Part shown: piece after piece, positions 34,901 to 44,700 of the stretch | Numbering within the stretch: the first letter of the stretch is position 1 | How the letters are laid out: the number at the start of each line of letters is the position of its first letter | Assembly: GCF_003149085.1 (NCBI RefSeq) | Contig: NZ_QGDT01000001.1 | Coordinates: forward strand, 434,001 to 498,000 | DNA: 64,000 nt | Source: Dyadobacter jejuensis | GTDB taxonomy: Bacteria; Bacteroidota; Bacteroidia; Cytophagales; Spirosomataceae | Direction: 5' to 3' | The notes under the pieces: model-generated | What the model was told of the DNA's origin: nothing | The model's database searches: none | Seen by the model: only the letters and a program-made list of their open reading frames with translations | Translations under genes and position numbers: made by a program

Positions 34901-35277
34901 AAGTTTATAATTCTTATAATAACTTATCAAAAATAACGTTCGGATTTGTGGTAGGTGCGCAGCAGGGGATTCAGGTTTCAGACCTGGTGGTGTACCCGAT
35001 GCCATTTCGAGATCAGTGGTCTTTTGACCTAAAACATAACCGGGCCGATGAAGATGTGGCGCTAGAATTGAGTGTTCTGACCCTGTCGGGAGCATTAATA
35101 GGGACCGAAAAATGGATTCTATATAATGCCCCTAAAGACATTCGGAAGAGAGTAACCGATATTGCGTTAACGACCAAATTACAGCCAAATGAAATGTATT
35201 TATACCGTCTAATCGTCAAATCATTAGCGGATCGTTCCGTTAGTAAAAGGATGGGAAGGCTTATGCGTGCTCCCTAA
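31918..35277 (+). CDS. porU: Type IX secretion system sortase PorU (C25 gingipain-like)
   Basis: 1119 residues with an N-terminal signal segment (LLLASFVGCGFLLTF). The central C25 peptidase domain carries the catalytic His in NYTGHGGGSGWAEE (H648) and Cys in TATCDFGRFDN (C682). The C-terminal about 100 residues form a CTD-like beta domain (VVYPMPFRDQWSFDL), as in PorU of Porphyromonas. PorU cuts off the sorting domains of T9SS cargo and links the cargo to the surface. It is followed by porV, its known partner, which strongly supports the call. Confidence 0.94.
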   Translation: MYWLKYIKTLRLLLASFVGCGFLLTFTTLRAQNTSRLVSGAWMKLGVTKTGIYKVDRDFIRKIGWDPTSIDPRTVKIYGLGGAMLPQANSLARPAEPLEGAAWFDGQADGQWDASDALYFYAEGPHTIFYDSDTKRLAHQLHSYSDTNYYFITYGGQVGRRIESSALPPWAGQPLLTSFVDYWFHETERYNLLQSGRRWWGEYLGGSPLAVSVPMSDLLPGSEVSVRFSAIASAQVTTGFTLTLNGATIGTGNFGTVPGQTYTQKGAIAEGSYVSTLSGAPADIQNITVAYHNNGQLSAQAFLDYLTLQGLRSFKAYDQQQIYHFLPASSDTTSYHIDGLSGSGQLWDVTVPLSPGLLLKGTTANFSLKNSRRYRRFIGFDPQQALVPTSYSPVDQPTVEVYAQVALLIITAPAFVEQAQRLADFRHSQDGLPSAVVTTDQIYNHHASGKADPVAIRDYIRNVYQNSKLKYVLLFGDATYDYKNNLKNQTPSQWAAWVPTYQSRESLLPVYTYASDDFFGFMDEDEGAWEESVAGDELLDIGVGRLPVKSLEEADQMVEKLMHYQSPGSMGAWHNTVRFVADDGDGNIHQYHASELAKLIDHTFLTKKIFLDEQPQKAVEGGQRSPATNGLIRDGIERGSLIMNYTGHGGGSGWAEEQILTLSDMIGMRGYDNLPILVTATCDFGRFDNMAQVSGGELMVLSPKGGAIAALSTTRPVYSSTNFTLNKALYRALSQSDTLLRLGDLVRETKNNSLVGSLNRNFTLIGDPSMPVVDQSRTIKWSAVPDTLRPQQRVKLQGQIQLTRTGELDGDFDGVAYLSIYDQPSSFATLGDQDGPEKYTDNRNKLYEGSLSVQGGAFELEFIVPVSTDTAFRIGRASVYSRSGTGTHTASAQLPLVIGGKATATSSAATQISAFLNDESFRDGDLVEPSSLLMVRLQDELGIQLSQPGIILNLNDTLEIGLEDYYRADLDDYTRGTVVYPLQDLPIGHYTATVKVYNSYNNLSKITFGFVVGAQQGIQVSDLVVYPMPFRDQWSFDLKHNRADEDVALELSVLTLSGALIGTEKWILYNAPKDIRKRVTDIALTTKLQPNEMYLYRLIVKSLADRSVSKRMGRLMRAP

Positions 35278-35323
35278 GAATCAATAAAACATTTATTTTT
35301 TTCATATTAACTATCTTTCATCG

Positions 35324-35331
35324 TATTTTTG
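35324..35331 (+). promoter_or_regulatory. -7 promoter box before porV
   Basis: TATTTTTG is an exact TAnnTTTG match 53 bases upstream of the porV start, in the 106-base gap after porU. It suggests that porV also has its own promoter. No -33 TTG is clear. Confidence 0.45.
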
Positions 35332-35383
35332 ACCCTTTAAAAGAAGCTGAATCAACGCACTTCCTTTCTCAAATCCAATTTAT

Positions 35384-36535
35384 ATGAGACCAAATTTTGT
35401 AAAGTTTACTCTTTTATTTCTTTTTACTTCTGGTGCAGCTCTGGTTCAGGCTCAAGACTCAACCAGGATACCACACTCCCCCTTGCAGTTTCTAACTTTC
35501 GCTCCTGATGCACGTGGAGCGGCCATGGGTGAGGCGGGTGCAGCCTCTAGTGCCGATGCTAATTCGACTTTCTATAATGCAGCAAAGTTGCCATATAACG
35601 AAAAGGACTTCGGGGTATCGGCCTCCTATACGCCTTGGTTGCGCAATTATATCGATGACATGTGGCTGGGATATATCTCCGCATTCAAGAAAATCGATGA
35701 TAAGCAGGCGGTAGCATTGTCTGTAAACTATTTTAGCAATGGGGAGCTCGATCTTAGAGATGCCGTAGGTACGCAAATGGGTTACTTTACCTCCAAAGAA
35801 TTTGCTATTAGCGGGACCTACTCCAGACAGCTAGGGAAGAATTTCTCGATGGGGCTTACCTTGAAGTGGATCAACTCGGATCTGACCGGTAACGCCATTA
35901 TTAATAATGCCTCTGTAAAACCTGCCCGTACTTTCGCTGGAGATATCAGCGCATTTTATAAGAAAGAATTCAAGAATTTCGATACCGGTGGAGAGCTGAC
36001 CTGGTCGTTGGGAGCGGTAATATCCAACCTCGGTGGTAAGGTTAATTATGGTTCTGGAACCAATACCGAAAACTTCTTACCTACCAACTTGCGTGTAGGT
36101 GGTGGACTTTCGTTCTCTGCTGATGGCCGGAGCAAATTCAACTTCGTGTTGGATGGAGTTAAATTGATGGTACCCACTCCAGATGGTACCGATATCAACT
36201 CCAAAAGTGCCCTAGCCGGAGCCTTTGGCTCGTTCGGCGATGCGCCCGATGGGTTCAAAGAAGAACTTCAGGAGGTAGCCATCCTAGCGGGTGCCGAGTA
36301 CTGGTACAATGATATTTTTGCGGTACGTGCCGGATATTTTGGAGAAAACAAAAACAAAGGCGACCGTAAGTTCTTTACCGCTGGGGCAGGGATACGCTTC
36401 CAAGATCGGTATGCGGTCGATTTCGCCTATTTGTTTCCTGTAAAGCAGAATAGCCCACTCGCACAGACGCTCCGTATTACCTTAGGGTTGTATCTGAACA
36501 AAGCCGAAAAGCTGGATATTACCGATGAGAACTGA
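35384..36535 (+). CDS. porV: Type IX secretion system outer-membrane protein PorV
   Basis: 383 residues with a signal peptide (FTLLFLFTSGAALVQAQ) and the PorV/LptO N-terminal pattern PLQFLTFAPDARGAAMGEAG. The rest is alternating beta-strand sequence of an outer-membrane barrel of the FadL-like fold. PorV shuttles T9SS cargo from the translocon to PorU. Its place directly after porU agrees. Confidence 0.94.
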   Translation: MRPNFVKFTLLFLFTSGAALVQAQDSTRIPHSPLQFLTFAPDARGAAMGEAGAASSADANSTFYNAAKLPYNEKDFGVSASYTPWLRNYIDDMWLGYISAFKKIDDKQAVALSVNYFSNGELDLRDAVGTQMGYFTSKEFAISGTYSRQLGKNFSMGLTLKWINSDLTGNAIINNASVKPARTFAGDISAFYKKEFKNFDTGGELTWSLGAVISNLGGKVNYGSGTNTENFLPTNLRVGGGLSFSADGRSKFNFVLDGVKLMVPTPDGTDINSKSALAGAFGSFGDAPDGFKEELQEVAILAGAEYWYNDIFAVRAGYFGENKNKGDRKFFTAGAGIRFQDRYAVDFAYLFPVKQNSPLAQTLRITLGLYLNKAEKLDITDEN

Positions 36536-36559
36536 GCCTAAATAATTGATTTAATAGAA

Positions 36560-36596
36560 GACGAATGGTGCCTAATCGGGTGCCATTCGTCATTTT
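36560..36596 (+). terminator. Hairpin terminator after porV
   Basis: GACGAATGGTGCC (36560-36572) pairs with GGTGCCATTCGTC (36579-36591) over 13 bp, with two G-U pairs, followed by ATTTT. It ends 12 bases before the M16 start codon. Confidence 0.75.
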
Positions 36597-36608
36597 AAAG
36601 TATATGCC

Positions 36609-37889
36609 ATGACTCCAGATCGTACCCTCGCACCTGACTTTCAGGTGATCACCAATATAGAATTGCCCCAGGTTCAGTCCACCATATTGCCGAATGGCCT
36701 GGACCTCCATGTGCTTAACTTAGGAGAACAGCCTGTCATGAGGCTCGAATGTATTTTCGATGCCGGTACTTGGTATGAGTCGGCGCCCAATGCCGCTTAT
36801 TATGCCATAAAGATGCTCACGGAAGGGACTAGCTCCCGAAGCTCTAGTCAGATCAGCGAGGCCTTTGAGCGCCTAGGCGCCTTCGTAGAGATGAGCCCCG
36901 GGGCCGATAGGGTGGGTATATTGGTCTATTGCCTGTCGCGGGTATTGCCCGATGTCCTGGAGATCGTTACGGACCTGGTTCAGTATGCCGCTTTTCCGGA
37001 ACACGAGCTGGAAGAACAAAAAAATATTACCATACAGAACCTTCGGGTCAATATGGAAAAAACGGCTTATCTGGCCAGTACAACCCTGAAAAGAGCGCTT
37101 TTTGGAAATGAACACCCTTATGGTAAGGTCCAGCTGGAGGGTGAGATCCGTGACTTAAAAAGAGAAACCATCCTGGATCATTATAATAATTATATCAAAA
37201 ATGCCCCATGCTCGGTGATTATGGCCGGGCAAGTGTCTGAGAACGACGTAGCTTTGGTGGCCCAATCGTTGGGATCTATAACTGCCGAAAAGCGAGTTGA
37301 AAAAGACGCTCAACTACTGAATGACGACTATGCGGGCAAGCAAATACTCGTAGAAAAGGCCAATACCCTGCAGTCGTCCATCAGACTGGGGAGGCGTATG
37401 TTTACCCGCAGCCACCCCGACTATTTCCCTATGTTGGTGACCAACGAGATATTTGGCGGGTATTTCGGGTCGCGACTCATGAAAAACATTCGGGAAGATA
37501 AAGGACTTACTTATGGCATATCCTCCCATTTGGTAAGTATGTCCAAGGCCGGGTATTTGATGATAGGCACCGATGCCAAAAAGGAGTTTACCCAATTGAC
37601 CATCGATGAAATCAAAAAGGAAATGCTACGACTTCAGACCGAGCTCGTAGGAGATGATGAGCTACAAACGGTCAAGAATTTTATGGCTGGCGAACTAGCC
37701 GGCTCTCTCAATACGGCTTTCGAGATAGCCGATAAACGTAAAACCATCCTTTTGGAGGGGCTTCCTGCCGACTTTTATGAACAATACCTCGACAGCATAC
37801 ATGCCACTACGGCAGAACAGGTGATGGCCATGGCCCAGCAATATCTTCGCCCTGAGGATATGCTGGAGGTAGTGGTAGGAGGTAAATAA
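36609..37889 (+). CDS. M16 family peptidase homologue lacking the HxxEH zinc site
   Basis: 426 residues of M16 (insulinase/pitrilysin) fold without signal peptide. Where active members have HxxEH, this protein reads YYAIK (residues 64-68 in NAAYYAIKMLTEGT), so it cannot bind zinc there. The second half keeps the Arg/Tyr substrate-binding pair in NIREDKGLTYGIS. This combination is typical of the inactive partner subunit of two-chain M16 enzymes. No active partner is in the window. It starts 12 bases after the porV terminator and might be transcribed by readthrough. Confidence 0.88.
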   Translation: MTPDRTLAPDFQVITNIELPQVQSTILPNGLDLHVLNLGEQPVMRLECIFDAGTWYESAPNAAYYAIKMLTEGTSSRSSSQISEAFERLGAFVEMSPGADRVGILVYCLSRVLPDVLEIVTDLVQYAAFPEHELEEQKNITIQNLRVNMEKTAYLASTTLKRALFGNEHPYGKVQLEGEIRDLKRETILDHYNNYIKNAPCSVIMAGQVSENDVALVAQSLGSITAEKRVEKDAQLLNDDYAGKQILVEKANTLQSSIRLGRRMFTRSHPDYFPMLVTNEIFGGYFGSRLMKNIREDKGLTYGISSHLVSMSKAGYLMIGTDAKKEFTQLTIDEIKKEMLRLQTELVGDDELQTVKNFMAGELAGSLNTAFEIADKRKTILLEGLPADFYEQYLDSIHATTAEQVMAMAQQYLRPEDMLEVVVGGK

Positions 37890-37895
37890 AATGGG

Positions 37896-37930
37896 GGGGT
37901 AGGCCGACGTGTACCATGACGACCTACCCC
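37896..37930 (-). terminator. Terminator between M16 homologue and photolyase
   Basis: GGGGTAGG (37896-37903) pairs with CCTACCCC (37923-37930). On the minus strand the hairpin is followed by an A/T-rich tail (complement of ATAAAAT), so it mainly ends the photolyase gene, whose stop is at 37934. Confidence 0.6.
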
Positions 37931-37933
37931 TGA

Positions 37934-39253
37934 CTACCGATCCAAAGCCTCCTTATAAATCCGTAAACAGCGTTCCCTTGCCATTTTATGGTCTACCATC
38001 GGAGCGGGGTAGGATAAGCTATTGAGTTCGGGGACCCATTTTTTGATATACTCCCCCCGGCTATCGAACTTTTGAGCCTGGGCCGTTGGGTTGAAAATGC
38101 GGAAATAAGGGGCGGCATCGGTTCCCGATCCTGCTGCCCATTGCCAGCCTCCATTATTGGCAGCAAAGTCATAATCCAAAAGCTTCTCGGCGAAGTATGC
38201 CTCTCCCCAACGCCAGTCGATAAGTAAATGCTTGACCAGAAAACTTGCCGTAACCATACGCACACGGTTGTGCATAAAACCGGTTTCGTTGAGTTGGTGC
38301 ATGCCGGCATCTACCAAGGGGTAACCTGTACGGCCCTCGCACCATCTTTTGAAATCGTCTTCGTTATTCCGCCATTGTATGAGGTCGTAGGCGGGGCGAA
38401 AGGCCTTTCCTTCGCCTACATGTGGGAAGTTGGCCAATATCTGTTGATAAAAGTCCCGCCAAATAAGTTCATTTTCGAAGGTTAGGCTACTTTCCTGTGC
38501 TTGCCGTACCAGTTTCCTGATGCTAATGGTGCCGAACCGCAGGTGGATGCCCAACAGGCTGGTCCCATCCATGGCAGGGTAGTTGCGCACCTCCTCATAT
38601 TCTTGTAGGGTCGTATTCGCTATATCGGGGTTGGGGAAGGTATATGGCGAAGCCGTAAAGTCCATCTGTGTTAAGGTGGGCAGAGGGGTGGGGGAGGTTT
38701 TGAAAAGTCGGTCTTCATACCGTTCTATGGGGTAGGACTGAACATAAAACTCCGTGCATTTGGCCCTCCACGCCTTACTATATGGGGTGAATACCGTATA
38801 GGGGGTTCCTTGTCCAGAGAGTATCTCACGCTTTTCAAATATAACATGATCTTTAAACGTGTAGAACGGGATTCGAAACTGCCCTAATATGGCAGATACC
38901 TGTTCATCTCTCTCCAAAGAGTAGGCTTCATAATCGTGATTGGTATATACGGCCTGAATATCGTATTCTTCCAGAAGCTGTAGCCATATACGATCGGGGT
39001 AGCCGTAACGCACCAAAAGGTCCGACTCTTTACTGCGAAGGGTAACTTTCAATCGCTCTATTGCTTGATAAAGGAAGGTAACTCTCTTGTCTTGACGGTC
39101 GGTGAGCTTGTCCAGTATATTCCGATCGAAAATAAACAATGGTAGTACTGGATGCTTGGCTTTTAAGGCATGATAAAGTCCAGCGTTATCTTCGAAACGG
39201 AGGTCTCGACGGTGCCAGAATAGGGCTATTTTAGGTTTATGTGTTTCATTCAT
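37934..39253 (-). CDS. Cryptochrome/DNA photolyase family protein (class I photolyase type)
   Basis: 439 residues with the N-terminal photolyase domain start (KIALFWHRRDLRFEDNAGLYHAL) and the C-terminal FAD-binding domain (ELIWRDFYQQILANFP, GYPLVDAGMHQLNETGFMHN, NNGGWQWAAGSGTDAAPYFR, IFNPTAQAQKFD). These are class I CPD photolyase motifs. It would use blue light to split pyrimidine dimers. It is a single gene, divergent from the DUF1080 gene. Confidence 0.9.
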   Translation of the reverse strand: MNETHKPKIALFWHRRDLRFEDNAGLYHALKAKHPVLPLFIFDRNILDKLTDRQDKRVTFLYQAIERLKVTLRSKESDLLVRYGYPDRIWLQLLEEYDIQAVYTNHDYEAYSLERDEQVSAILGQFRIPFYTFKDHVIFEKREILSGQGTPYTVFTPYSKAWRAKCTEFYVQSYPIERYEDRLFKTSPTPLPTLTQMDFTASPYTFPNPDIANTTLQEYEEVRNYPAMDGTSLLGIHLRFGTISIRKLVRQAQESSLTFENELIWRDFYQQILANFPHVGEGKAFRPAYDLIQWRNNEDDFKRWCEGRTGYPLVDAGMHQLNETGFMHNRVRMVTASFLVKHLLIDWRWGEAYFAEKLLDYDFAANNGGWQWAAGSGTDAAPYFRIFNPTAQAQKFDSRGEYIKKWVPELNSLSYPAPMVDHKMARERCLRIYKEALDR

Positions 39254-39409
39254 GGGTGTCAGCGAACGGCGGTACTGGGATTCATTCAGCTCAAGAAAAG
39301 TAAAGATTCCGCTGAAATCTAGATAGGGGCTGCGGACTTTACTTTAATTTATGCTTACTTCGTAAACCCAAAAATGGTACCAATAAATTCGAAATTAATT
39401 TAATCTGAC

Positions 39410-40267
39410 ATGAAAATTCTATTGAGTCTGTCATTTCTTCTGGTTTCAGTCCTTTCTTTTGGGCAAAAGAAGGCCAATAAAGAAGAGTGGAAGCAAATGT
39501 TTAATGGTAAAAATCTGGATGGTTGGGATATAAAAATCCGTGGCAACGATCTTAACGACAATTATGGCAATACCTTTAGAGTAGAGGATGGGAAGATGGT
39601 CGTTCGCTACGATCAGTACGACGATTTTGCCAGGAAGTACGGACATATTTTTTATAAAGACGAATACTCCTATTACCGGATAGCGGTGGAGTACCGATTT
39701 GTAGGTGAGCAAGCTCCACAGGGCGAAGGCTGGGCATGGCGCAACAGCGGTATTATGGTGCACGGCCAACCGGCGGCTACCATGGGCAAGGATCAGGATT
39801 TTCCGGCCTCTATTGAAGTGCAGTTGCTAGGGGGGAACGATAAGGTAAGGACCACCTGTAACCTATGTACTCCGGGGACCAATGTAGAGATGGATGGTAA
39901 GCTGGTCACGCAACATTGTGTAAACTCCACTTCTAAAACTTTTAACGGGGACCAGTGGGTGCGGGCCGAAGTATTGGTGTTGGGCGATTCGCTCATACAG
40001 CATTTTGCGAACGGTGAAATGGTGCTTTCCTATGAAAAACCCCAGCTAGGGGGCGGAAATGTTAGTGGGCATGATGCTTCCCTGTTCCAGAATGGTAAGT
40101 TACTCGACCATGGTACCATTTCCTTGCAAAGTGAAAGCCATCCGGTAGAGTTTAGGAAGGTAGAGATACTAAACTTAAAAGGCTGCATGGACCCCAAAGC
40201 CAAAAACTATAAAAGCTATTACGTAAAGGCCGACAACAGCCTCTGTACGTATAAAGGGGGTAAATAG
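39410..40267 (+). CDS. Secreted DUF1080 (3-keto-disaccharide hydrolase-like) protein
   Basis: 285 residues with a signal peptide (MKILLSLSFLLVSVLSFGQ). The DUF1080 concanavalin-like domain runs through most of the protein (MFNGKNLDGWDIKI, FRVEDGKMVVRYD, WRNSGIMVHGQ, ASIEVQLLGG). A C-terminal tail with two cysteines (GCMDPKAKNYKSYY to LCTYKGG) resembles a short Ca-binding-like extension seen in Bacteroidota secreted proteins. Some family members hydrolyse 3-keto-glycosides. No 3-keto-sugar-forming dehydrogenase is next to it; the nearest oxidoreductase of the right family is at 3458-4549, far away. Confidence 0.85.
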   Translation: MKILLSLSFLLVSVLSFGQKKANKEEWKQMFNGKNLDGWDIKIRGNDLNDNYGNTFRVEDGKMVVRYDQYDDFARKYGHIFYKDEYSYYRIAVEYRFVGEQAPQGEGWAWRNSGIMVHGQPAATMGKDQDFPASIEVQLLGGNDKVRTTCNLCTPGTNVEMDGKLVTQHCVNSTSKTFNGDQWVRAEVLVLGDSLIQHFANGEMVLSYEKPQLGGGNVSGHDASLFQNGKLLDHGTISLQSESHPVEFRKVEILNLKGCMDPKAKNYKSYYVKADNSLCTYKGGK

Positions 40268-40295
40268 CCCTGTGGCGAACTATTATTTGGAAACT

Positions 40296-40330
40296 CAGCG
40301 GCCGACTCCTACATACGGGGTCGGCCGCTG
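40296..40330. terminator. Strong GC-rich hairpin between convergent genes
   Basis: Arms at 40296-40309 and 40317-40330 form a stem of about 14 bp with one G-U pair and a small loop, based on CAGCGGCCGAC and its exact complement. There is no U-run on either strand. The place between the DUF1080 and SusD-like stop codons suggests a terminator or mRNA 3' stabiliser. Confidence 0.6.
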
Positions 40331-40343
40331 CGCTATATTGGGG

Positions 40344-41762
40344 CTATTGGTCCCACCACAGGGGTGAGTCCAACGTTATGATATTGGGGACATTATTGCT
40401 GTTTTCGGCCCGCTCCGAGCTTGGGTATCCTACTCGTCTGATAAATGTCGACAGGGCGGCATTAAGTGGTAGCTTAAAGCCAGCATATTGATAGTTGTAA
40501 CGCCGGGCATCGTTCCAAGCCTCGGGATTGAGATAGGTGACCACATATTTCTCCTTAAAAATGAGGGCCAAGCTTATCCCCGCCTCTCCAACGGCTACCT
40601 TCGGATCGGTCAAATACTTCTCCATTTGTTCGTTGGGAACGCCGAGTTTCTCCATATTGGCACGTATGCCCTGTATATAGGCGGCATAAGCCCTGGTCTT
40701 ATTATTGTTTCGAAATGCCGCTTCGGCTTCTATCATTTTTAGCTCGGCAAAACTGGCGAGGATTAGAGGGGAGTCATCACCAGTTAAAGGGGAGTTGAGC
40801 GAGATATACGATTCGTCTTTCACGGTATTGTTACCCCCTACATTGCCTTGTCCGTTGACGGTCCCTTTATATTCTCCATTCACCGTTTTATCAGTAATCT
40901 TTTCGATCCTAGGATCGTAAACTCCGCCGTTTTTTCCTAATAGCTGGTCAATCAGTTGGGTAGATAGCCATCCGTTAAGGACTAGAGCGGCGTTGTCTCG
41001 GGCCACTTGAGCCCAAGGGCTTCGCAGCAGGAATGTGCCCATCCGGGCATCGTCGTCGTTGGAGGTGTAGGACTTGTCCACTGCGCTCAAAACGGCAGTG
41101 GGGGCATAGGTGCCTTGTTTACTGAGCTTGTTGTGGAGCCTAGCTTTAAGAAGATAGGCCGTTTTTATCCAAGCCTCGGTGTCGCCCTGGTGAATCAAAT
41201 CGTCGGATCCACTCAATGCGATTTTAGAATCGGTTTTGGATAGCTCAGCTATTCCCTCGTCGATCAGTGTTAGTGATGTTTGATACAGGCTATTCTCACT
41301 GTCGTAGGCAGGCACCAAGGGGTCGCCCGTAAAGGCCCCACTAAAGGGGGCATCGCCGAAGGTGTCGGCTACCAGGCTAATATGGTAGGAGAGTAGCACA
41401 TTTGCCACGCCGACATATTCGGAGGCTCCTTCGGTAGAGGCTAGGTTTTTCATGTCCGTCAAGTCGGCCATGGCGTAGTAGAGGGCGTCCCAGGTACTGG
41501 TATAGTCGGTTTCCTGATAGGTGTCCGTGGAGCTTCCCGCACTTGGACTGGCCAAATACTGTACAAAATACGAGGTGATTCCTCCCACGCGCTGCATATT
41601 CAGAGCCGTTTTTTGGGTGGTGGTCGAGAGCAATGATTTTAGGGGTGGGTTACTCACCAGATTCGGGTTTTCGTTCAGATCGAAATAACCCTCACAACCC
41701 GATAGCCCTACTATAAGGACCAAGGTGAAATACCAGTGCAGACGTCTTGTTATATTTTTCAT
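40344..41762 (-). CDS. SusD/RagB-type outer-membrane lipoprotein
   Basis: 472 residues with a lipoprotein signal (WYFTLVLIVGLSGC, Cys at about residue 23) and a SusD-like-2 pattern: GYFDLNENPN near the N-terminus, TPR-like helices (HQGDTEAWIKTAYLLKARLHNKL) and a C-terminal ERAENSNNVPN region. It would cap the SusC receptor encoded 37 bases upstream and bind the imported glycan or peptide. Confidence 0.9.
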   Translation of the reverse strand: MKNITRRLHWYFTLVLIVGLSGCEGYFDLNENPNLVSNPPLKSLLSTTTQKTALNMQRVGGITSYFVQYLASPSAGSSTDTYQETDYTSTWDALYYAMADLTDMKNLASTEGASEYVGVANVLLSYHISLVADTFGDAPFSGAFTGDPLVPAYDSENSLYQTSLTLIDEGIAELSKTDSKIALSGSDDLIHQGDTEAWIKTAYLLKARLHNKLSKQGTYAPTAVLSAVDKSYTSNDDDARMGTFLLRSPWAQVARDNAALVLNGWLSTQLIDQLLGKNGGVYDPRIEKITDKTVNGEYKGTVNGQGNVGGNNTVKDESYISLNSPLTGDDSPLILASFAELKMIEAEAAFRNNNKTRAYAAYIQGIRANMEKLGVPNEQMEKYLTDPKVAVGEAGISLALIFKEKYVVTYLNPEAWNDARRYNYQYAGFKLPLNAALSTFIRRVGYPSSERAENSNNVPNIITLDSPLWWDQ

Positions 41763-41799
41763 CGTTTCGTGTTTCGAGGTTTTAAAAAAGATCTGGACA

Positions 41800-44700
41800 T
41801 TAGAAGCCCACGTTCAAAGAGAACAGGAAGCTCCTGACGGCGGGATAGGTGAAGCCACTAAACCCGTCCACGTTGCTCCCACTAGAATTGGAGCTGGTTT
41901 CAGGGTCATATCCTGAGTATTTGGTGCCAAGCCAAAGGTTGTTGCCTGTGACACTCAATTCTACCGTTTTTAGGATTCCTTTATCCAAAAGTGTTTTGGG
42001 AAGGCTATAGGCCAGCCGTAGGGAGCGCAGACGTACCCAGGAGGCGTCTTCTACAAAGTTCTCCGATATCCCTCTATGGACATTTCGGTAGTAGCCATTA
42101 CCATACTCCGCACCATCGGGGCCTTTCCCCTGCCCCAAAAATACCGCTTTGGTATTGGGCGTTCCATCGGCCAATACTCCTTCGAAAACCTTCGTTTCGT
42201 TACGGTTCTCCGTGTATTTGGCTATGCCAAAGGCCGAAAAGAAATTGCTCAGCTGGTTGTATCGATCCTGGCCTACCCGTGCATCGAATAGTACCGACAG
42301 ACTGAAATCCTTGTATTGAAACGCATTATTAAATCCTGCCGTCCATTTGGGTAGGGAGTTTCCTATCAGTTTCTGGTTGCTGTTACGCACCGGAAAGCCA
42401 TTGGCCCCTATTACCATCGGTAAGGACTGGTCGATATGGCGGGGGTCTTCTACCGTACCGCTGGCATAGTAGCGTTGATGGCTGGTGCCATACATATTGC
42501 CATAGGATTCGCCAGGAATTAGTCGCATGGTTACCGTCGACCCAGAGTAGCCATATTGCGAAGCATAGGTGATTTCGGTGAGTCCTTCCCGGATACTCAG
42601 TACCTTGTTGCGGTTGGCAGCGAAGTTTAGGCTGGCATTCCAGCTAAAGTGGGCCGATCGTACGGGCGATCCCTTTAGGATAAGCTCCACCCCTCGGTTC
42701 CGCATCGTTCCCGAGTTAATCGCCGCCTTTTCGTATCCGGTCGATGAGGACACGGCCACATTGATGATCTGATCCTTACTCAAGGATTGATAGAGGGTAA
42801 GGTCCAGCCCTAGTCGGTTGCCAAAGAAGCCCAATTCGAGGCCCGCCTCATAGGTTTCTGTGAACTCGGGACGTAGATTGGGGTCTCCCAGCAGGCTTCC
42901 CCGGGTAAATCCGGTGATTCCACCCGGGAGATTGGTATAAGAAGCGAACCCAGTAGTGGTAGAGTAGGGCAAGGCATCTTTACCGATTTTGGCATAGGAA
43001 GCCCTCAGCTTCCCCAGACTGATGGAAGGGGGCAGCGATAGGTGTTGCGAAAAGACGTATCCTATGCTGGCCGAGGGATAGAAGAAAGAATTATTAGGCT
43101 TCCTAAGCGACGACGTAATGTCGTTACGGCCTGTAAGGGTAAGATATAGGTAGTTTTTATAGTCTAATGTGAGCTCCCCAAAAATACCCATGAGTCTATA
43201 GTCTTCGGCACTTTGGGTGGGGGTAATGGTCTTGGCGTTGCGGAGATCGAAATAATTATAGACGGTGAGTTCATTGCCTTCGGAGCCAAAGCTGCGCGAC
43301 TGACGGTCGTAGAGGTCATGGCCTACCCGTAGTGTGCCTTTTAGGTCCTTCCCTAAATTGCTAGTAGCGCTGGCGGTGAGCGTAGAGGTGAGCGATCTGA
43401 AACTGGTGGTGTATTGGTATACAAATCCAAGGTCGTTGTCTTCATACACCCTTTCGTCGGCAAAGCCTCTTGGCCCCGGAGCGGTACGCAGGCGGTTGTC
43501 GTCGTAGGTGTCCAGCCCCACCCGATAGTTCAGGTTCAGCCATTTCCAAGGGGTATAGTTGAAGTTCATCTCCCCGATGAGTCTGTTCACATTGTCCTTG
43601 AGCTTGTTGGTAGAGGCTCCGTAAATCGGGTTGTTGTTACCGTAGGTGTTCATGGTGCCATCGGCCTTCACATAGTCCCGCACATCGTAGCGTGGCGACC
43701 AATAGCTGAGGCTTTCACTGAAACGGTCGGCATTGTACCGATCTCCTCCCGAATTGATAAAGTTGAGGTTGGTACTGGTCGTAAACTTATCGCTGAACTT
43801 CACCTGGGTATTGAGTCGTATCGAGTATTTGTCATAGTCGGTAAACGGAATGACCCCCTCGTGGTGGAGCTGAGAAAAAGAACTCATAAAGGTAACCTTG
43901 TCGGTGCCACCAGAAAATGATAGGTTATTTTGAAATTGTTGTCCCTTTTTATAGGCGTCCTTAAAGTGATTATAAAGCTTTTCGGGGTGGGTAGGGTCTA
44001 TTTTTCGTGCCTCTTCGACGGTAGGTCCCCACGAAGGGAAGAAATCTTGAGGATTGTATACTCCTGCATACCCGATGGTATATTTATCTTGTACTTCCGG
44101 GAAGTGGTTGACGGCTTCGGTACCATAGGTGCTGGAGAAGTGGGCACGCAACGCCCCCGATTTCCCCGATTTGGTGGTGATCACCACCACGCCATTGGCC
44201 CCTCTTAAACCGTATAGCGCCGTAGCGGCTCCTCCTTTTAAAATATTGATTGTCTCTACATCTTCAGGATTGATGTCGGCCGCTCGGTTAGACATCCCCC
44301 TGAGTTCGGCGCTTTGCCCCACTGTAGAGGTGCTGTTATCCATCAGAATACCATCGATGACGAATAAAGGTTGATTGTCGCGGTTGACATCTATGGAGTT
44401 GATACCTCGTATCAAAATTTGCGCTCCCTGTCCTGGGGCGCCACCCGTACTGGTTATCGTGACTCCCGCTACCTTGCCTTGTAAGGCGTTGACGATATTG
44501 GTTTGTTTGTTCTGAATGAGCTCCTCACTATTCACCGTTTGCGATGCATAGCCAAGGGCCTTCTTCTCTCGACTAATTCCCAAGGCGGTTACCACCACTT
44601 CCTCTAGGGATTTGGTGTCTTCTTCGAGGGTAATATCGAGAATTTTGCGATTTCCTACCCTTTCTTGGCGGGTTGCGAAGCCAATAGAGCTAAATACCAG

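Noticed and set aside
43414-43920. 168-codon plus-strand ORF
   Set aside because: Antisense to the barrel region of the SusC gene at 41800-44922; the composition looks like a reverse-frame artefact.
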